NCBI GenBank assembly: GCA_947495035.1
Contig: CANLXI010000014.1
Coordinates: 112,976 to 176,975, forward strand
Reading direction: 5' to 3'
Origin: an uncultured Granulosicoccus sp.
GTDB lineage: Bacteria; Pseudomonadota; Gammaproteobacteria; Granulosicoccales; Granulosicoccaceae
Length of the DNA: 64,000 bases
Shown here piece by piece: positions 30,878 to 39,238 of the stretch. Numbering within the stretch: position 1 is the first letter of the stretch; every line of letters starts with the position of its first letter. The notes under the pieces are model-generated. The model was not told the DNA's origin, searched no databases, and worked only from the letters and a program-made list of their open reading frames with translations. The position numbers and the translations under genes are program-made.

Positions 30878-33800
30878 TCAGCTGGCCTTTTTCATCATCG
30901 CGATGTTCGCTGCTCGATTGGCTGCGCGTCTGTCCCGTTCGATCTCACCGCTGGCGGTGAGTCGCGGTTGGGCGCGGCGGTCACCCAGTCGATTCTTCAT
31001 GGCACGGCGCTCGACACCCTGCTGGTAGCGGTACATCTTGCGGGAGGTCAGCTGATAGATATTGATCAGCGATTCATCGCTGCTGGCATCGTCATTCGCC
31101 GCTTCGCCCTCGGGCACCACGATGCCCGTCGTTTCATCCACCGTGACCGTCTGCAGGCGAGCGTGCTCGTTCGCTGCCGGTGCCGTTGGACCGGTGGTTG
31201 CCGCATTCATGATCTCGACCGATCCTGACAGACTCATGCGCACGATGTCGCCGCTTTCGAGTCGTTGGCAGACGCGTGGCACACCCACGATGGCCGGCAG
31301 ATCGTATTCACGAGCGACGATGGCGGCGTGACTTAGCCAGCCACCGACTTCGGTGATGATGCCGCGAGCCTGAGCAAACAGCGGATACCAGGTGGGATCG
31401 GTCATTCGAGCCACCAGAATCTCGCCTTCCTGGAAGGTATGAATCTGATCGATGTCGGTGATGACACGAACCGTACCGATCACTTCCTGCTCGCCGGCCA
31501 CGCGCTTGCCGGCCAGGTCATTCTGTTCGACCACATCGGGGCGAGTACCGGTCAGCATGTCGATGCGTTCCAGATCGCTGACCGACAGGGATGCCGGCAA
31601 TTGCAGTCCCTTCCAGGCTTGCGCATCCGCGAAGCGCTGCCTGGCAAGCGCCATCAGTGCATCGCGCTGAGCGGAGTCGGTCAACTGCGTGACTTCATCG
31701 ATGCGCAGCTGGAAGACCAGTCCACCCAGCTGACACCTGGCATCGATGGCCAGCAGCAAGCGGCGTATCTGAGCCAGTTCGATGAGGCAGTAATGCTTGG
31801 CTTCTTCCTTCAGGCGCATGAAGTTGCGGGCGCGCTGCACGGCAATGGTCAGCACCTTGCTGTCCGGCAGCGATGGATGATCCTCGTCCAGCTGGGTGTG
31901 AGCCGCCTGTGTCGAACGCTCGATGTACTGGCGTACCAGTTCCATGTCCTCGTTGAAGCGTGGTTCGGAGAACTCGTAATCCAGCGGCGCGCGGTGACCG
32001 AAGATCAGCAGGAACTCCTCGATGTGTTCGGCCCTCACGTTGTTGCCGCTCAACAGGGACATGGCATGGCTGACCACCGTTTCCTCGCTGTCGTTGAGGT
32101 AGCGGGTGGGCTCCAGGTTCGCGGCGGCGAGCTTGTCCAGCGCAGTCTTCATGTGGAAGTCGGCGCTGATGTTGATGCGCTCTGCCGTGCAGTACGTCTC
32201 CTCGATGAAGCGATGGACCCAGCTGGACAGCAGCTTGGTGGCGGCTTCCAGACTCAGGCGGTCCATGGCCACGGCGTTGCGCTCGACCATCTCGTCCTGG
32301 AATGTCGGCAGGAATTCGTCACGGAATTCCGCCTCGGTCTTCTCGGCATCTCGGGCCAGCCTGAACGAGGAGAGTGCGCCGGGCCCCTTGCCCAGGCGAC
32401 GTCGTTCCTCGAGCTTGTTGACGTACGTCCAGCCGAACACGGTGTTCAGATAAGGCGCCGATCGATAATGGACGCTGTAGGGAATGCCCAGATCCTGGCA
32501 GGCCAGATCGGTACTACCGCCGGCGGCCCACAGACGTTCCATGAAATCGGCACTGAAGGGAGTGGGACGCGGCAGCAGCTCCGACAGCTCGCTCTGCACG
32601 AAGACGGCTTCGTCAGGAACCATCTGCTCACTTCGCCGGACCCGCTTGCGCTCGCCCAGCAGGCTTTGCAGCAGCTTGCTGCGTTCGCGTTCCGCCAGGT
32701 TCTTCAGCGAGTTGCCATTGCTGACCGAGCGGGTGATGTCGCGTGCCTGCAGCAGATAGTATCTGCCCTTGGCATAGGCCCACTCGATATCCTGCGGGTG
32801 ATCGAACATGGCCTCGAGCTCGCGTCCCAGGGCCAGCAAGGGCGCCAGGTCGATGGGTGGCAGCTCGATACTGCTGGATTCCTCTTCGAGTAGCTGACTG
32901 CTCAGTTTGCCGAAGGCGAAGGTGTCGGGCGTGACATTGCCGCTGACAAGATCTTCACCCAGTCCGGTCACCATCTCGACCATCATGGCACCGGTGGTAC
33001 CGGGATGCTCGGTGAACATCACACCCGCGTATTCGGCCGGGACCATCTTCTGTACCACGACACCGCCCTGATCCAGCACGATCGGCAGGCCAACATCCAC
33101 GGTGCTCTGTGTATAGGCTGCGGAACGTTCGGAGCACAAAGACTGATAGACCTCTCTGACCGCGTCCTCGAGCTCGTCGCGCGAGACATTCAGAATGGAT
33201 TCGTAGACTCCGGCAAAACTGCTGTCGGCGCCATCTTCATTGGCTCCCGAGCTGCGCACGGCAACCTTGCTGGTGGAGAGCTTCCTCCACAGTTTGCCGA
33301 GCTGCTTGCCCTGTGAGCGACTCAGCAGCGGCTTGTCCGGCGTGCGACGTGTCTTGTTGGTGATTTCGCTGGTGAACACGAAGCCGTCCGGTACGTTGTA
33401 ACCGGCCTCGATCAACTGTCCGAGTCGGGCGGCCTTCTTGCCGGTGGACTCGGGCAGATAGTGAGCATGGGCCAGTGGTATCAGGCCAGTGTCCTTGATG
33501 GACCCGGTCTTGTCAGCACCCGCGGTATCCCACTCCAGCGCATTGCCGATGACCCGAAACAACATGCCCTGCATGATCAGAAAGGCCATGCTGATGGCCA
33601 GGTAGAGGTTCACTGCAGCGCCCAGCGCCTGCAGCAACCAGAACAGGGCAGCACCCGCCAGACCATACAACAGGCCCTTGCGCAAAGTCCTGGCCGGGCT
33701 CTGCGAGGCGAGCACACCGACGAACAGGGCAGCTGCCAGAGCCGGCAGGATCAACAGGGGATCGGTGTCAGCGGCGGAGGTGAACCACAGGAAGCTGTGT

Positions 33801-35329
33801 TCCCAGCCCAGACTGCTCTGGTTCACCGCAGAATAGAACAGCAGCATCAGTGACAGCTGGAACAGACTGGCCAGCATGTTGATCACGGGACGGATGTTGA
33901 ATCGCTTGTACAGCTGCAGGGTGGCATCGGACAGGGCACGTGGATGCTCGGACAGTTCATCCTTGAGATCGGCAATACGACCCGACAGGGATTTCTGCAC
34001 GCGGGTATCACGTTCGGCCTTCAGGGCCAGGGGCAGCAGCAGCAGGCGGATCATCAGCACGACACCCAGCAGTCCCAGTGCGTAGTGCCCACTGACATCG
34101 ACCATGTAGTCCAGAATGGCACGCAGCGGCGTGACGACATAGCTGGCCAGCGTCAACTGTTCCTGATTCTGTTTCCAGTTCTCGACATGGGCGCGTTCGG
34201 ATTTCTTCTCGATGTAGTACTCGTGCGGCACGGTGTAACGGCCACGAAAATCCAGTCCGGCACGTTCCAGACGCAGGCCGATCAGCTGCGAATAGAAGCA
34301 GCTGCGCTTGTCATAGCAGGCAGCGATATACGGGACATCGTCCAGCGCCGAGATTCTCTCGGCCAGTGCCGGGCTGCTCAGCGCGCGCATGGTGATATTG
34401 GTGGCGTCCGGCAGATGTCCCTTCACGAAGTCGTTGGGGTAGCGCACATCGAGAAACTGCGCGCCTTCTTCGGTGACCAGTCGGTGTACATCGGGTGTAT
34501 CGAGCAGCACGTCCTTGTTCTTGAAGTCCGGCAGCTGTCGCAGGTCTTCCTTGGAGATATCGATATCGGAGGACAGAGGGCGTGATTCGGTCAACCACTT
34601 CTCGTAGCCGCCCATCATGAAATTGCATTCCTTGCCCTGCTTGGTCAGTTCACCGCACAGCTCCGAGCTGCGATTGCCCGAATAGCACAGCAGCAGGGTA
34701 CGGGCATTGTCCGGCAGCAGCGATGAGCGCGCCAGGACGTCGGGATAGCGAAGATGGGCCGCGCCCTCGATGGCGCCGGTTTCGAACTCCTCGTTCTCAC
34801 GCACATCGATGATGTTCAGAGGTACATCGTCTTCCAGCCATTCGGCCAGCGTCTCGGTCGAGATGCCCTGCGGATGATCCAGCTGTTCACTGAAGGACAG
34901 CGTCTTCAGACTGGTATCGCCAACGGCCTCACCGTTCTCGATGGACTTTCGCACCAGATTGGTATGCAGACGCTGGTTCTTGGCATCGATCGAACTGGTG
35001 TATTGCAGGACATTGGCTGCCAGAGAACCCAGCAACATCAGACCGGCAACGCCGAGCATGAGCTTGCCACCGACACCGGGTCCCCGATTCTTCTTGCTGG
35101 CCTTCTTCTTGGCCGACATGGCAAAGCCGCCGAAGACCACGCTGAGCAGTCCCAGCAACTGGGCCACACTGGCAGACAGATTGATGACCAGGTCGGGCGA
35201 AGGTATGGCCAGTGCCTGCGTGCTGCCGAGCAGCAACAGCAGAGACAGGATCAATGTGCCGGGCTTGCAACAGGTCCGGAACACCCTGTACGGCTTCGGT
35301 CGTCCCTGATTTTCTGGTGTTATATTCAT
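30878..35329 (-). CDS. Membrane multidomain fusion: two rhodanese domains + YidC/Oxa1-like domain + PEP-synthase-like ATP-grasp and phosphohistidine domains
   Basis: A 1483-residue protein. In order: an N-terminal hydrophobic segment (residues ~27-43) and further membrane segments to ~110; rhodanese domain 1 (~155-250, active-site Cys215 in LLLCYSGNRSS); rhodanese domain 2 (~275-370, Cys338 in AACYDKRSC); and a YidC/Oxa1-type domain (~394-596). The YidC-like part contains VVLMIRLLLLPLALKAERD, where Arg428 aligns with the groove arginine of YidC, and an FNIRPVINMLASLFQLSL helix. Next is a PPDK/PEP-synthase N-terminal ATP-grasp domain (~625-870: GYNVPDGFVFT, VAVRSSGANEDG, DIEWAY, YLLQARDITR). 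A helical middle region follows, then the swivelling domain with phospho-acceptor His1334 in GGWLSHAAIVARE. A charged tail closes the protein. The PEP/pyruvate barrel domain of true PpsA is not evident. ATG 35329 is preferred; it lies 13 bases after the kinase gene. The combined function is unknown. Confidence 0.85.
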   Translation of the reverse strand: MNITPENQGRPKPYRVFRTCCKPGTLILSLLLLLGSTQALAIPSPDLVINLSASVAQLLGLLSVVFGGFAMSAKKKASKKNRGPGVGGKLMLGVAGLMLLGSLAANVLQYTSSIDAKNQRLHTNLVRKSIENGEAVGDTSLKTLSFSEQLDHPQGISTETLAEWLEDDVPLNIIDVRENEEFETGAIEGAAHLRYPDVLARSSLLPDNARTLLLCYSGNRSSELCGELTKQGKECNFMMGGYEKWLTESRPLSSDIDISKEDLRQLPDFKNKDVLLDTPDVHRLVTEEGAQFLDVRYPNDFVKGHLPDATNITMRALSSPALAERISALDDVPYIAACYDKRSCFYSQLIGLRLERAGLDFRGRYTVPHEYYIEKKSERAHVENWKQNQEQLTLASYVVTPLRAILDYMVDVSGHYALGLLGVVLMIRLLLLPLALKAERDTRVQKSLSGRIADLKDELSEHPRALSDATLQLYKRFNIRPVINMLASLFQLSLMLLFYSAVNQSSLGWEHSFLWFTSAADTDPLLILPALAAALFVGVLASQSPARTLRKGLLYGLAGAALFWLLQALGAAVNLYLAISMAFLIMQGMLFRVIGNALEWDTAGADKTGSIKDTGLIPLAHAHYLPESTGKKAARLGQLIEAGYNVPDGFVFTSEITNKTRRTPDKPLLSRSQGKQLGKLWRKLSTSKVAVRSSGANEDGADSSFAGVYESILNVSRDELEDAVREVYQSLCSERSAAYTQSTVDVGLPIVLDQGGVVVQKMVPAEYAGVMFTEHPGTTGAMMVEMVTGLGEDLVSGNVTPDTFAFGKLSSQLLEEESSSIELPPIDLAPLLALGRELEAMFDHPQDIEWAYAKGRYYLLQARDITRSVSNGNSLKNLAERERSKLLQSLLGERKRVRRSEQMVPDEAVFVQSELSELLPRPTPFSADFMERLWAAGGSTDLACQDLGIPYSVHYRSAPYLNTVFGWTYVNKLEERRRLGKGPGALSSFRLARDAEKTEAEFRDEFLPTFQDEMVERNAVAMDRLSLEAATKLLSSWVHRFIEETYCTAERINISADFHMKTALDKLAAANLEPTRYLNDSEETVVSHAMSLLSGNNVRAEHIEEFLLIFGHRAPLDYEFSEPRFNEDMELVRQYIERSTQAAHTQLDEDHPSLPDSKVLTIAVQRARNFMRLKEEAKHYCLIELAQIRRLLLAIDARCQLGGLVFQLRIDEVTQLTDSAQRDALMALARQRFADAQAWKGLQLPASLSVSDLERIDMLTGTRPDVVEQNDLAGKRVAGEQEVIGTVRVITDIDQIHTFQEGEILVARMTDPTWYPLFAQARGIITEVGGWLSHAAIVAREYDLPAIVGVPRVCQRLESGDIVRMSLSGSVEIMNAATTGPTAPAANEHARLQTVTVDETTGIVVPEGEAANDDASSDESLINIYQLTSRKMYRYQQGVERRAMKNRLGDRRAQPRLTASGEIERDRRAANRAANIAMMKKAS

Positions 35330-35342
35330 GGTGGATTCCGGA

Positions 35343-37649
35343 TCATGCAGCCTGATCGAAAGCATCTTCCTCAGGTGCCATCAGTTCTGACAGTCTGGTA
35401 GATAGCCAGAACACGATCTTCTCTTCCAGAGCGTGTTCTTCGAAGGGTTTTGAAAGGTAGTCGTCCATGCCTGCTGACAGGCATTTCTCGGCGTCGCCAG
35501 TCATGGCATTGGCAGTCAATGCAATGACCGGCATGCGTGAACCGGCATCGGGTCGGTCCTTTTCACGTTGTCGCAGTTCGCGCGTTGCGGCATAGCCGTC
35601 CAGCACTGGCATCTGGCAATCCATCAGCACCAGGTCAAAATGCCCGGTGTCGATCAGATCCAGACCTTCCTGTCCATTGTCGGCGACATCGGCGCAGAAG
35701 CCGATTTTCTCCAGCATGCCCAGCGCCACTTCCTGATTGACGGCATTGTCCTCGACCACCAGAATCCGGATGTGCGCATAGGCATCCCGTCTGGCCTGGA
35801 GGGAGAGATCCTCTATCTCGATCTCATGAAAATCCTCGCTCATGGCGCGATCCAGAATCTGGCCGAGCTCGGAGCGCTTGAACGGTTTGGTAATCTGTGC
35901 GGCAATGCGCGAGTTCTTGTGCGGATACAACTCCTGTACCTGTTCGGTGACGTAGGCCATCGGTACCAGACGGATGCCATCGAAGGCAGGATCCGCCTCG
36001 ATGCAACGTGCGAAGACGTCTCCCGGCATGTCCGAGAGGCTGGCATTGAACAGAATCAGATCGGGCATGTTGCCTTGTCTGGCAGCGTTGCGAATGGCCT
36101 TCAGTGCCTCGCTACCGCCATTGACCGTGACAGTGGACAGCGACAGCTCGGCCAGCAGCATCTGCATCAGTTCGGCCGAGGAAGACTTCTCTTCGATCAG
36201 CATGACCTGACGGGCACTGACCAGTTGCTGTTCTGCCTTTTCGGTGAGCGTGCAGCCACGGCAGGGCAGGGTAAGCTCGAACCAGAATTCACTGCCCTTG
36301 CCGACTTCTGAGTTCACGCCGATCTTGCCGCCCATGCCCTCGATCAGGCGACGGCTGATGGCCAGGCCGAGGCCGGTGCCACCGTATTTCCGTGTGGTGG
36401 AACCATCGGCCTGTGCAAAGGAGTCAAACACCGTCTGCAGGGCATCCTGTGGAATGCCCACGCCGGTATCGATGATGCTGAAACGCAGGTTTGTCCCCTC
36501 GGCCAGTTCCTCGATGATTCTCACTCTGACCTGGACATTGCCCTGGGTGGTGAATTTCACGGCGTTGCCCATCAGATTGGTCAGCACCTGTCGCAGGCGT
36601 GTGGGGTCACCCTTGACGGTATGGCGGATATTTCCCTGTATGTTGCACAGCAGTTCCAGATTCTTGCCATTGGCCTGTTCCGAAAGCGCAATGGCGCAGC
36701 CTTCAACCAGCTCTTCCAGATTGAAGTCGATGGTTTCGAAGTCCAGTTTGCCTGCCTCTACCTTGGAGAAATCCAGAATGTCGTTGATCAGTGTCAACAG
36801 TGAGCGGCCCGAGGTGGTGGCTATCTTGACCTGTTCACTCTGCTCGGGGTCCAGGCTTGTACCTTTGAGTAGTGACAGCATGCCGAGCACGCCATTCATG
36901 GGGGTACGCAATTCGTGAGACATATTGGCCAGAAACTCGGATTTGGCCCGCGAGGCCTGTTCCAGCTCGTGTTCCTTCTGCTTGCGTAATTCGAGAATAT
37001 TGCCCAGTTCATTGACCGAATTGCCCAGGTCCATCAGTTCTCGCGCGGCAACTACCTCCAGCTCATCGTTGCTCTTGTTGGCCTGCAGCAATAGCAGATG
37101 ATTGTGTATGAGACGAATGGGGGTGACGACCAGGCCATTGATCAGGCCGACGACGATCAACGCCAGGATCACCGATATACCCGCGGCATACAGGTAGATC
37201 TTGGTGGCGTAGGCGCGGATCTCTGCCTGCTGGCGCTGCACATTCCACTGTACATCGATGTGACCGAAGGACTCGCCTTCGAGCAGAACATCATGCGAGA
37301 AATTCATGCACAGCTCTGGATCGATGTAGTCGCTCTTGGTCCACTGAGTCAGCACTTCCTCGTTTTCGTTGTAGATGTGAACGGCTTCGACATCGGCATC
37401 GTTCTGCACCAGTTGCTGGATGGTGGTATCGAGTACCGGTCGATCTTCACTCAGAATGGCGTCCAGAGAGGTGGCCGAGAGCATGGAGACCAGCTTCTGG
37501 GTCTGGTCTCTGAAGTTTCGTTCAAAGGCGCGGTTCTCGTTGAAACGCACGAATTCCGCCGCCGACAGGCCCACTGCCAGAATGGTGCAGCCCATGACCA
37601 GGATGATTTGCTGGCGCAATGGCCAGTTTCTGAAGAATCTTGCAAACAC
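35343..37649 (-). CDS. Membrane-bound hybrid histidine kinase with pseudo-receiver and receiver
   Basis: A 768-residue sensor kinase. Two transmembrane segments (~13-33 and ~151-174) enclose a periplasmic domain of about 115 residues, followed by a HAMP-like linker. Phospho-acceptor His245 lies in ANMSHELRTP. The HATPase domain has the N box (LTNLMGNAVKF), DTGVGIP and GGTGLGLAIS. A receiver-like domain (~485-600) lacks a clear acceptor Asp (LILFNASLSDMPG) and is probably a pseudo-receiver. The C-terminal receiver (~626-745) has Asp677 in LVLMDCQMPVLDG. No Hpt domain is present. It lies between the PhnD-like gene (69-base gap) and the fusion gene, in one probable operon, so the PhnD-like protein may be its periplasmic partner. 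Confidence 0.93.
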   Translation of the reverse strand: MFARFFRNWPLRQQIILVMGCTILAVGLSAAEFVRFNENRAFERNFRDQTQKLVSMLSATSLDAILSEDRPVLDTTIQQLVQNDADVEAVHIYNENEEVLTQWTKSDYIDPELCMNFSHDVLLEGESFGHIDVQWNVQRQQAEIRAYATKIYLYAAGISVILALIVVGLINGLVVTPIRLIHNHLLLLQANKSNDELEVVAARELMDLGNSVNELGNILELRKQKEHELEQASRAKSEFLANMSHELRTPMNGVLGMLSLLKGTSLDPEQSEQVKIATTSGRSLLTLINDILDFSKVEAGKLDFETIDFNLEELVEGCAIALSEQANGKNLELLCNIQGNIRHTVKGDPTRLRQVLTNLMGNAVKFTTQGNVQVRVRIIEELAEGTNLRFSIIDTGVGIPQDALQTVFDSFAQADGSTTRKYGGTGLGLAISRRLIEGMGGKIGVNSEVGKGSEFWFELTLPCRGCTLTEKAEQQLVSARQVMLIEEKSSSAELMQMLLAELSLSTVTVNGGSEALKAIRNAARQGNMPDLILFNASLSDMPGDVFARCIEADPAFDGIRLVPMAYVTEQVQELYPHKNSRIAAQITKPFKRSELGQILDRAMSEDFHEIEIEDLSLQARRDAYAHIRILVVEDNAVNQEVALGMLEKIGFCADVADNGQEGLDLIDTGHFDLVLMDCQMPVLDGYAATRELRQREKDRPDAGSRMPVIALTANAMTGDAEKCLSAGMDDYLSKPFEEHALEEKIVFWLSTRLSELMAPEEDAFDQAA

Positions 37650-37718
37650 GGATAGGGGCGCTCTCTATGGGTCAGGTCGTGAACGGACGGGCAGACGGAA
37701 TACGGACTGAGAGGTGTC

Positions 37719-38876
37719 TCAGTCACCCACGGACTGAGGTACCGGATCGTCAATGGCGTGTTCGGGAATTCTCAGATTGATCGTCAGCGCGTGACCATTG
37801 CGATTGGCTTCGAAGAGGCTGCGAGGCAGGGTGATATTGACGGTCAACTGATGATGATCGCCTTCTTCGGAGGCATGATGCAGATCGGGGGAATGCTCGA
37901 TCTTGACGGCATTGCCCATGTCCACCTGCAACTGGCCGCCTGCCACTGCGGCCTGCATGCCGGGTTCTGCGTGACCGGCGGGGCGACTGCTGATCAACAC
38001 CTCTTCACGGTCTTCAAAGAAGATGCTGTTGTTGTCCATGGCCTTGCGGATGACCTTGTAGTCATCGTCACTGCCTTCGAGAAAGCCGTCGATCTTCAAT
38101 GCGGCCAGCGTTTTCTGATCCTTGACCTCCAGCAGTGATTCACGCAGTGCAGCGAGAATCTCGTCGTCCAGACCTGAACGCGCTATCCAGGGTTTGGTGA
38201 CATTGGGAAAGCGGGTAAGTTCGCGGATGGGTTCTCCGGCTTCAACCAGTTTCTTGAAGGTCTTCTCGTTCAGAGCGCCCGCATCGAAACTGCCAGCACC
38301 CACGGCCGTGCCAACCTTGTCATGTCTTCCCAGATATTCGTACCGGTTCAGGTCACCTGCGCGGATGTCGGCCTGTTCCAGTTCCAGCTGTGACAGAAAG
38401 CGACCGATGGTCGAGCCTTCGTCACCGAAGGCAAAGGACTTGCCGCGCAGTTCGCGGATATCGCTCATGGTGCTGTTCTTGTTGACGGCAATGATGCCGT
38501 AGAACACCTTGGAATTCTTGACGTTCTCCACCGCCAGGATGTTGATGCCCTGATTCATGCGTTTGGCTTCGACATAGGAGGCCGGGCCGAAGGCCGAGAA
38601 GTCCACACGACCGTTGATCAGGTGAGAGATTCCCTGGTCATAGTCCTTCGCGATCTGCATGCGGATGTCGACGTTGCGGTCCAGACGCCGCGTCATGTTC
38701 TTTTCCAGTTCCTTCAGGATCGGTCGGTAGACCTTGACCATGGCAGAGGGCTTGTTGGAGCTGTAGACACCGAAATTCAATCGGATGGTGCCGTCGGCCA
38801 GTGCCGGGATACTGAAACTGGAGGCCAGCAATCCTGTCAGCAGAAGACCGGCGCGAGTGAGTGAAAGTAGTGACAT
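37719..38876 (-). CDS. PhnD-like phosphate/phosphite/phosphonate-type periplasmic binding protein
   Basis: A 385-residue exported protein with a signal peptide (cleavage likely after PALA, residue 27). Residues ~30-285 form a PhnD-type type-2 periplasmic binding domain: NFGVYSSNKPSAMVKVYRPI, VDFSAFGPASYVEA, SFAFGDEGSTIGRF and the GTAVGAGSFDAGALNE ligand-loop region. The C-terminal ~95 residues (290-385) are an extra region, rich in His/Glu/Asp in its middle, that is absent from ordinary PhnD. No ABC permease or ATPase genes are nearby, so a sensory rather than transport role is inferred. It is the first gene of the operon with the kinase and the fusion protein. Confidence 0.88.
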   Translation of the reverse strand: MSLLSLTRAGLLLTGLLASSFSIPALADGTIRLNFGVYSSNKPSAMVKVYRPILKELEKNMTRRLDRNVDIRMQIAKDYDQGISHLINGRVDFSAFGPASYVEAKRMNQGINILAVENVKNSKVFYGIIAVNKNSTMSDIRELRGKSFAFGDEGSTIGRFLSQLELEQADIRAGDLNRYEYLGRHDKVGTAVGAGSFDAGALNEKTFKKLVEAGEPIRELTRFPNVTKPWIARSGLDDEILAALRESLLEVKDQKTLAALKIDGFLEGSDDDYKVIRKAMDNNSIFFEDREEVLISSRPAGHAEPGMQAAVAGGQLQVDMGNAVKIEHSPDLHHASEEGDHHQLTVNITLPRSLFEANRNGHALTINLRIPEHAIDDPVPQSVGD

Positions 38877-39238
38877 GGAACATCTCTCGGCAATGGGTGT
38901 GTGGCTATCAGAGAGGAAAACGGCTTCAGCCCACATTTCTGAAGTGGACGAGGCGTTCGGCAGGGGCAAACTGTGACGCAAGAGTTCAATTGCCACGGTT
39001 ATTGCAGGCCGTTGGCGAGGCGAGCCCATTCTCCCGCTGACTGTGTCGGCAGACAGAACCGAGCGATCGCATGACATGAAGTCCATGTACAAGCGGCTCC
39101 GGGCAGGGCAGCGCGGTCAAGGAATGCCTGCGATGGCCGATAGGTGGACAAATGAGGATAAGCGGCACAGCAAGATGCACCGATACCCGGCGTTACCGCT
39201 GACCGAGCTCGACTCGGCTCGACAGACAAGAGGCAGCC
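38877..39238. other. Divergent promoter region of the kinase/fusion locus
   Basis: 362 bases between two divergently transcribed signalling genes. No gene is seen. It must hold the promoters for both units. No repeat or operator was recognised. Confidence 0.4.

Noticed and set aside
31439..32893. A 484-codon plus-strand frame inside the fusion gene
   Set aside because: It is antisense to the middle domain of the fusion protein, which has clear homology; no independent motif was found.
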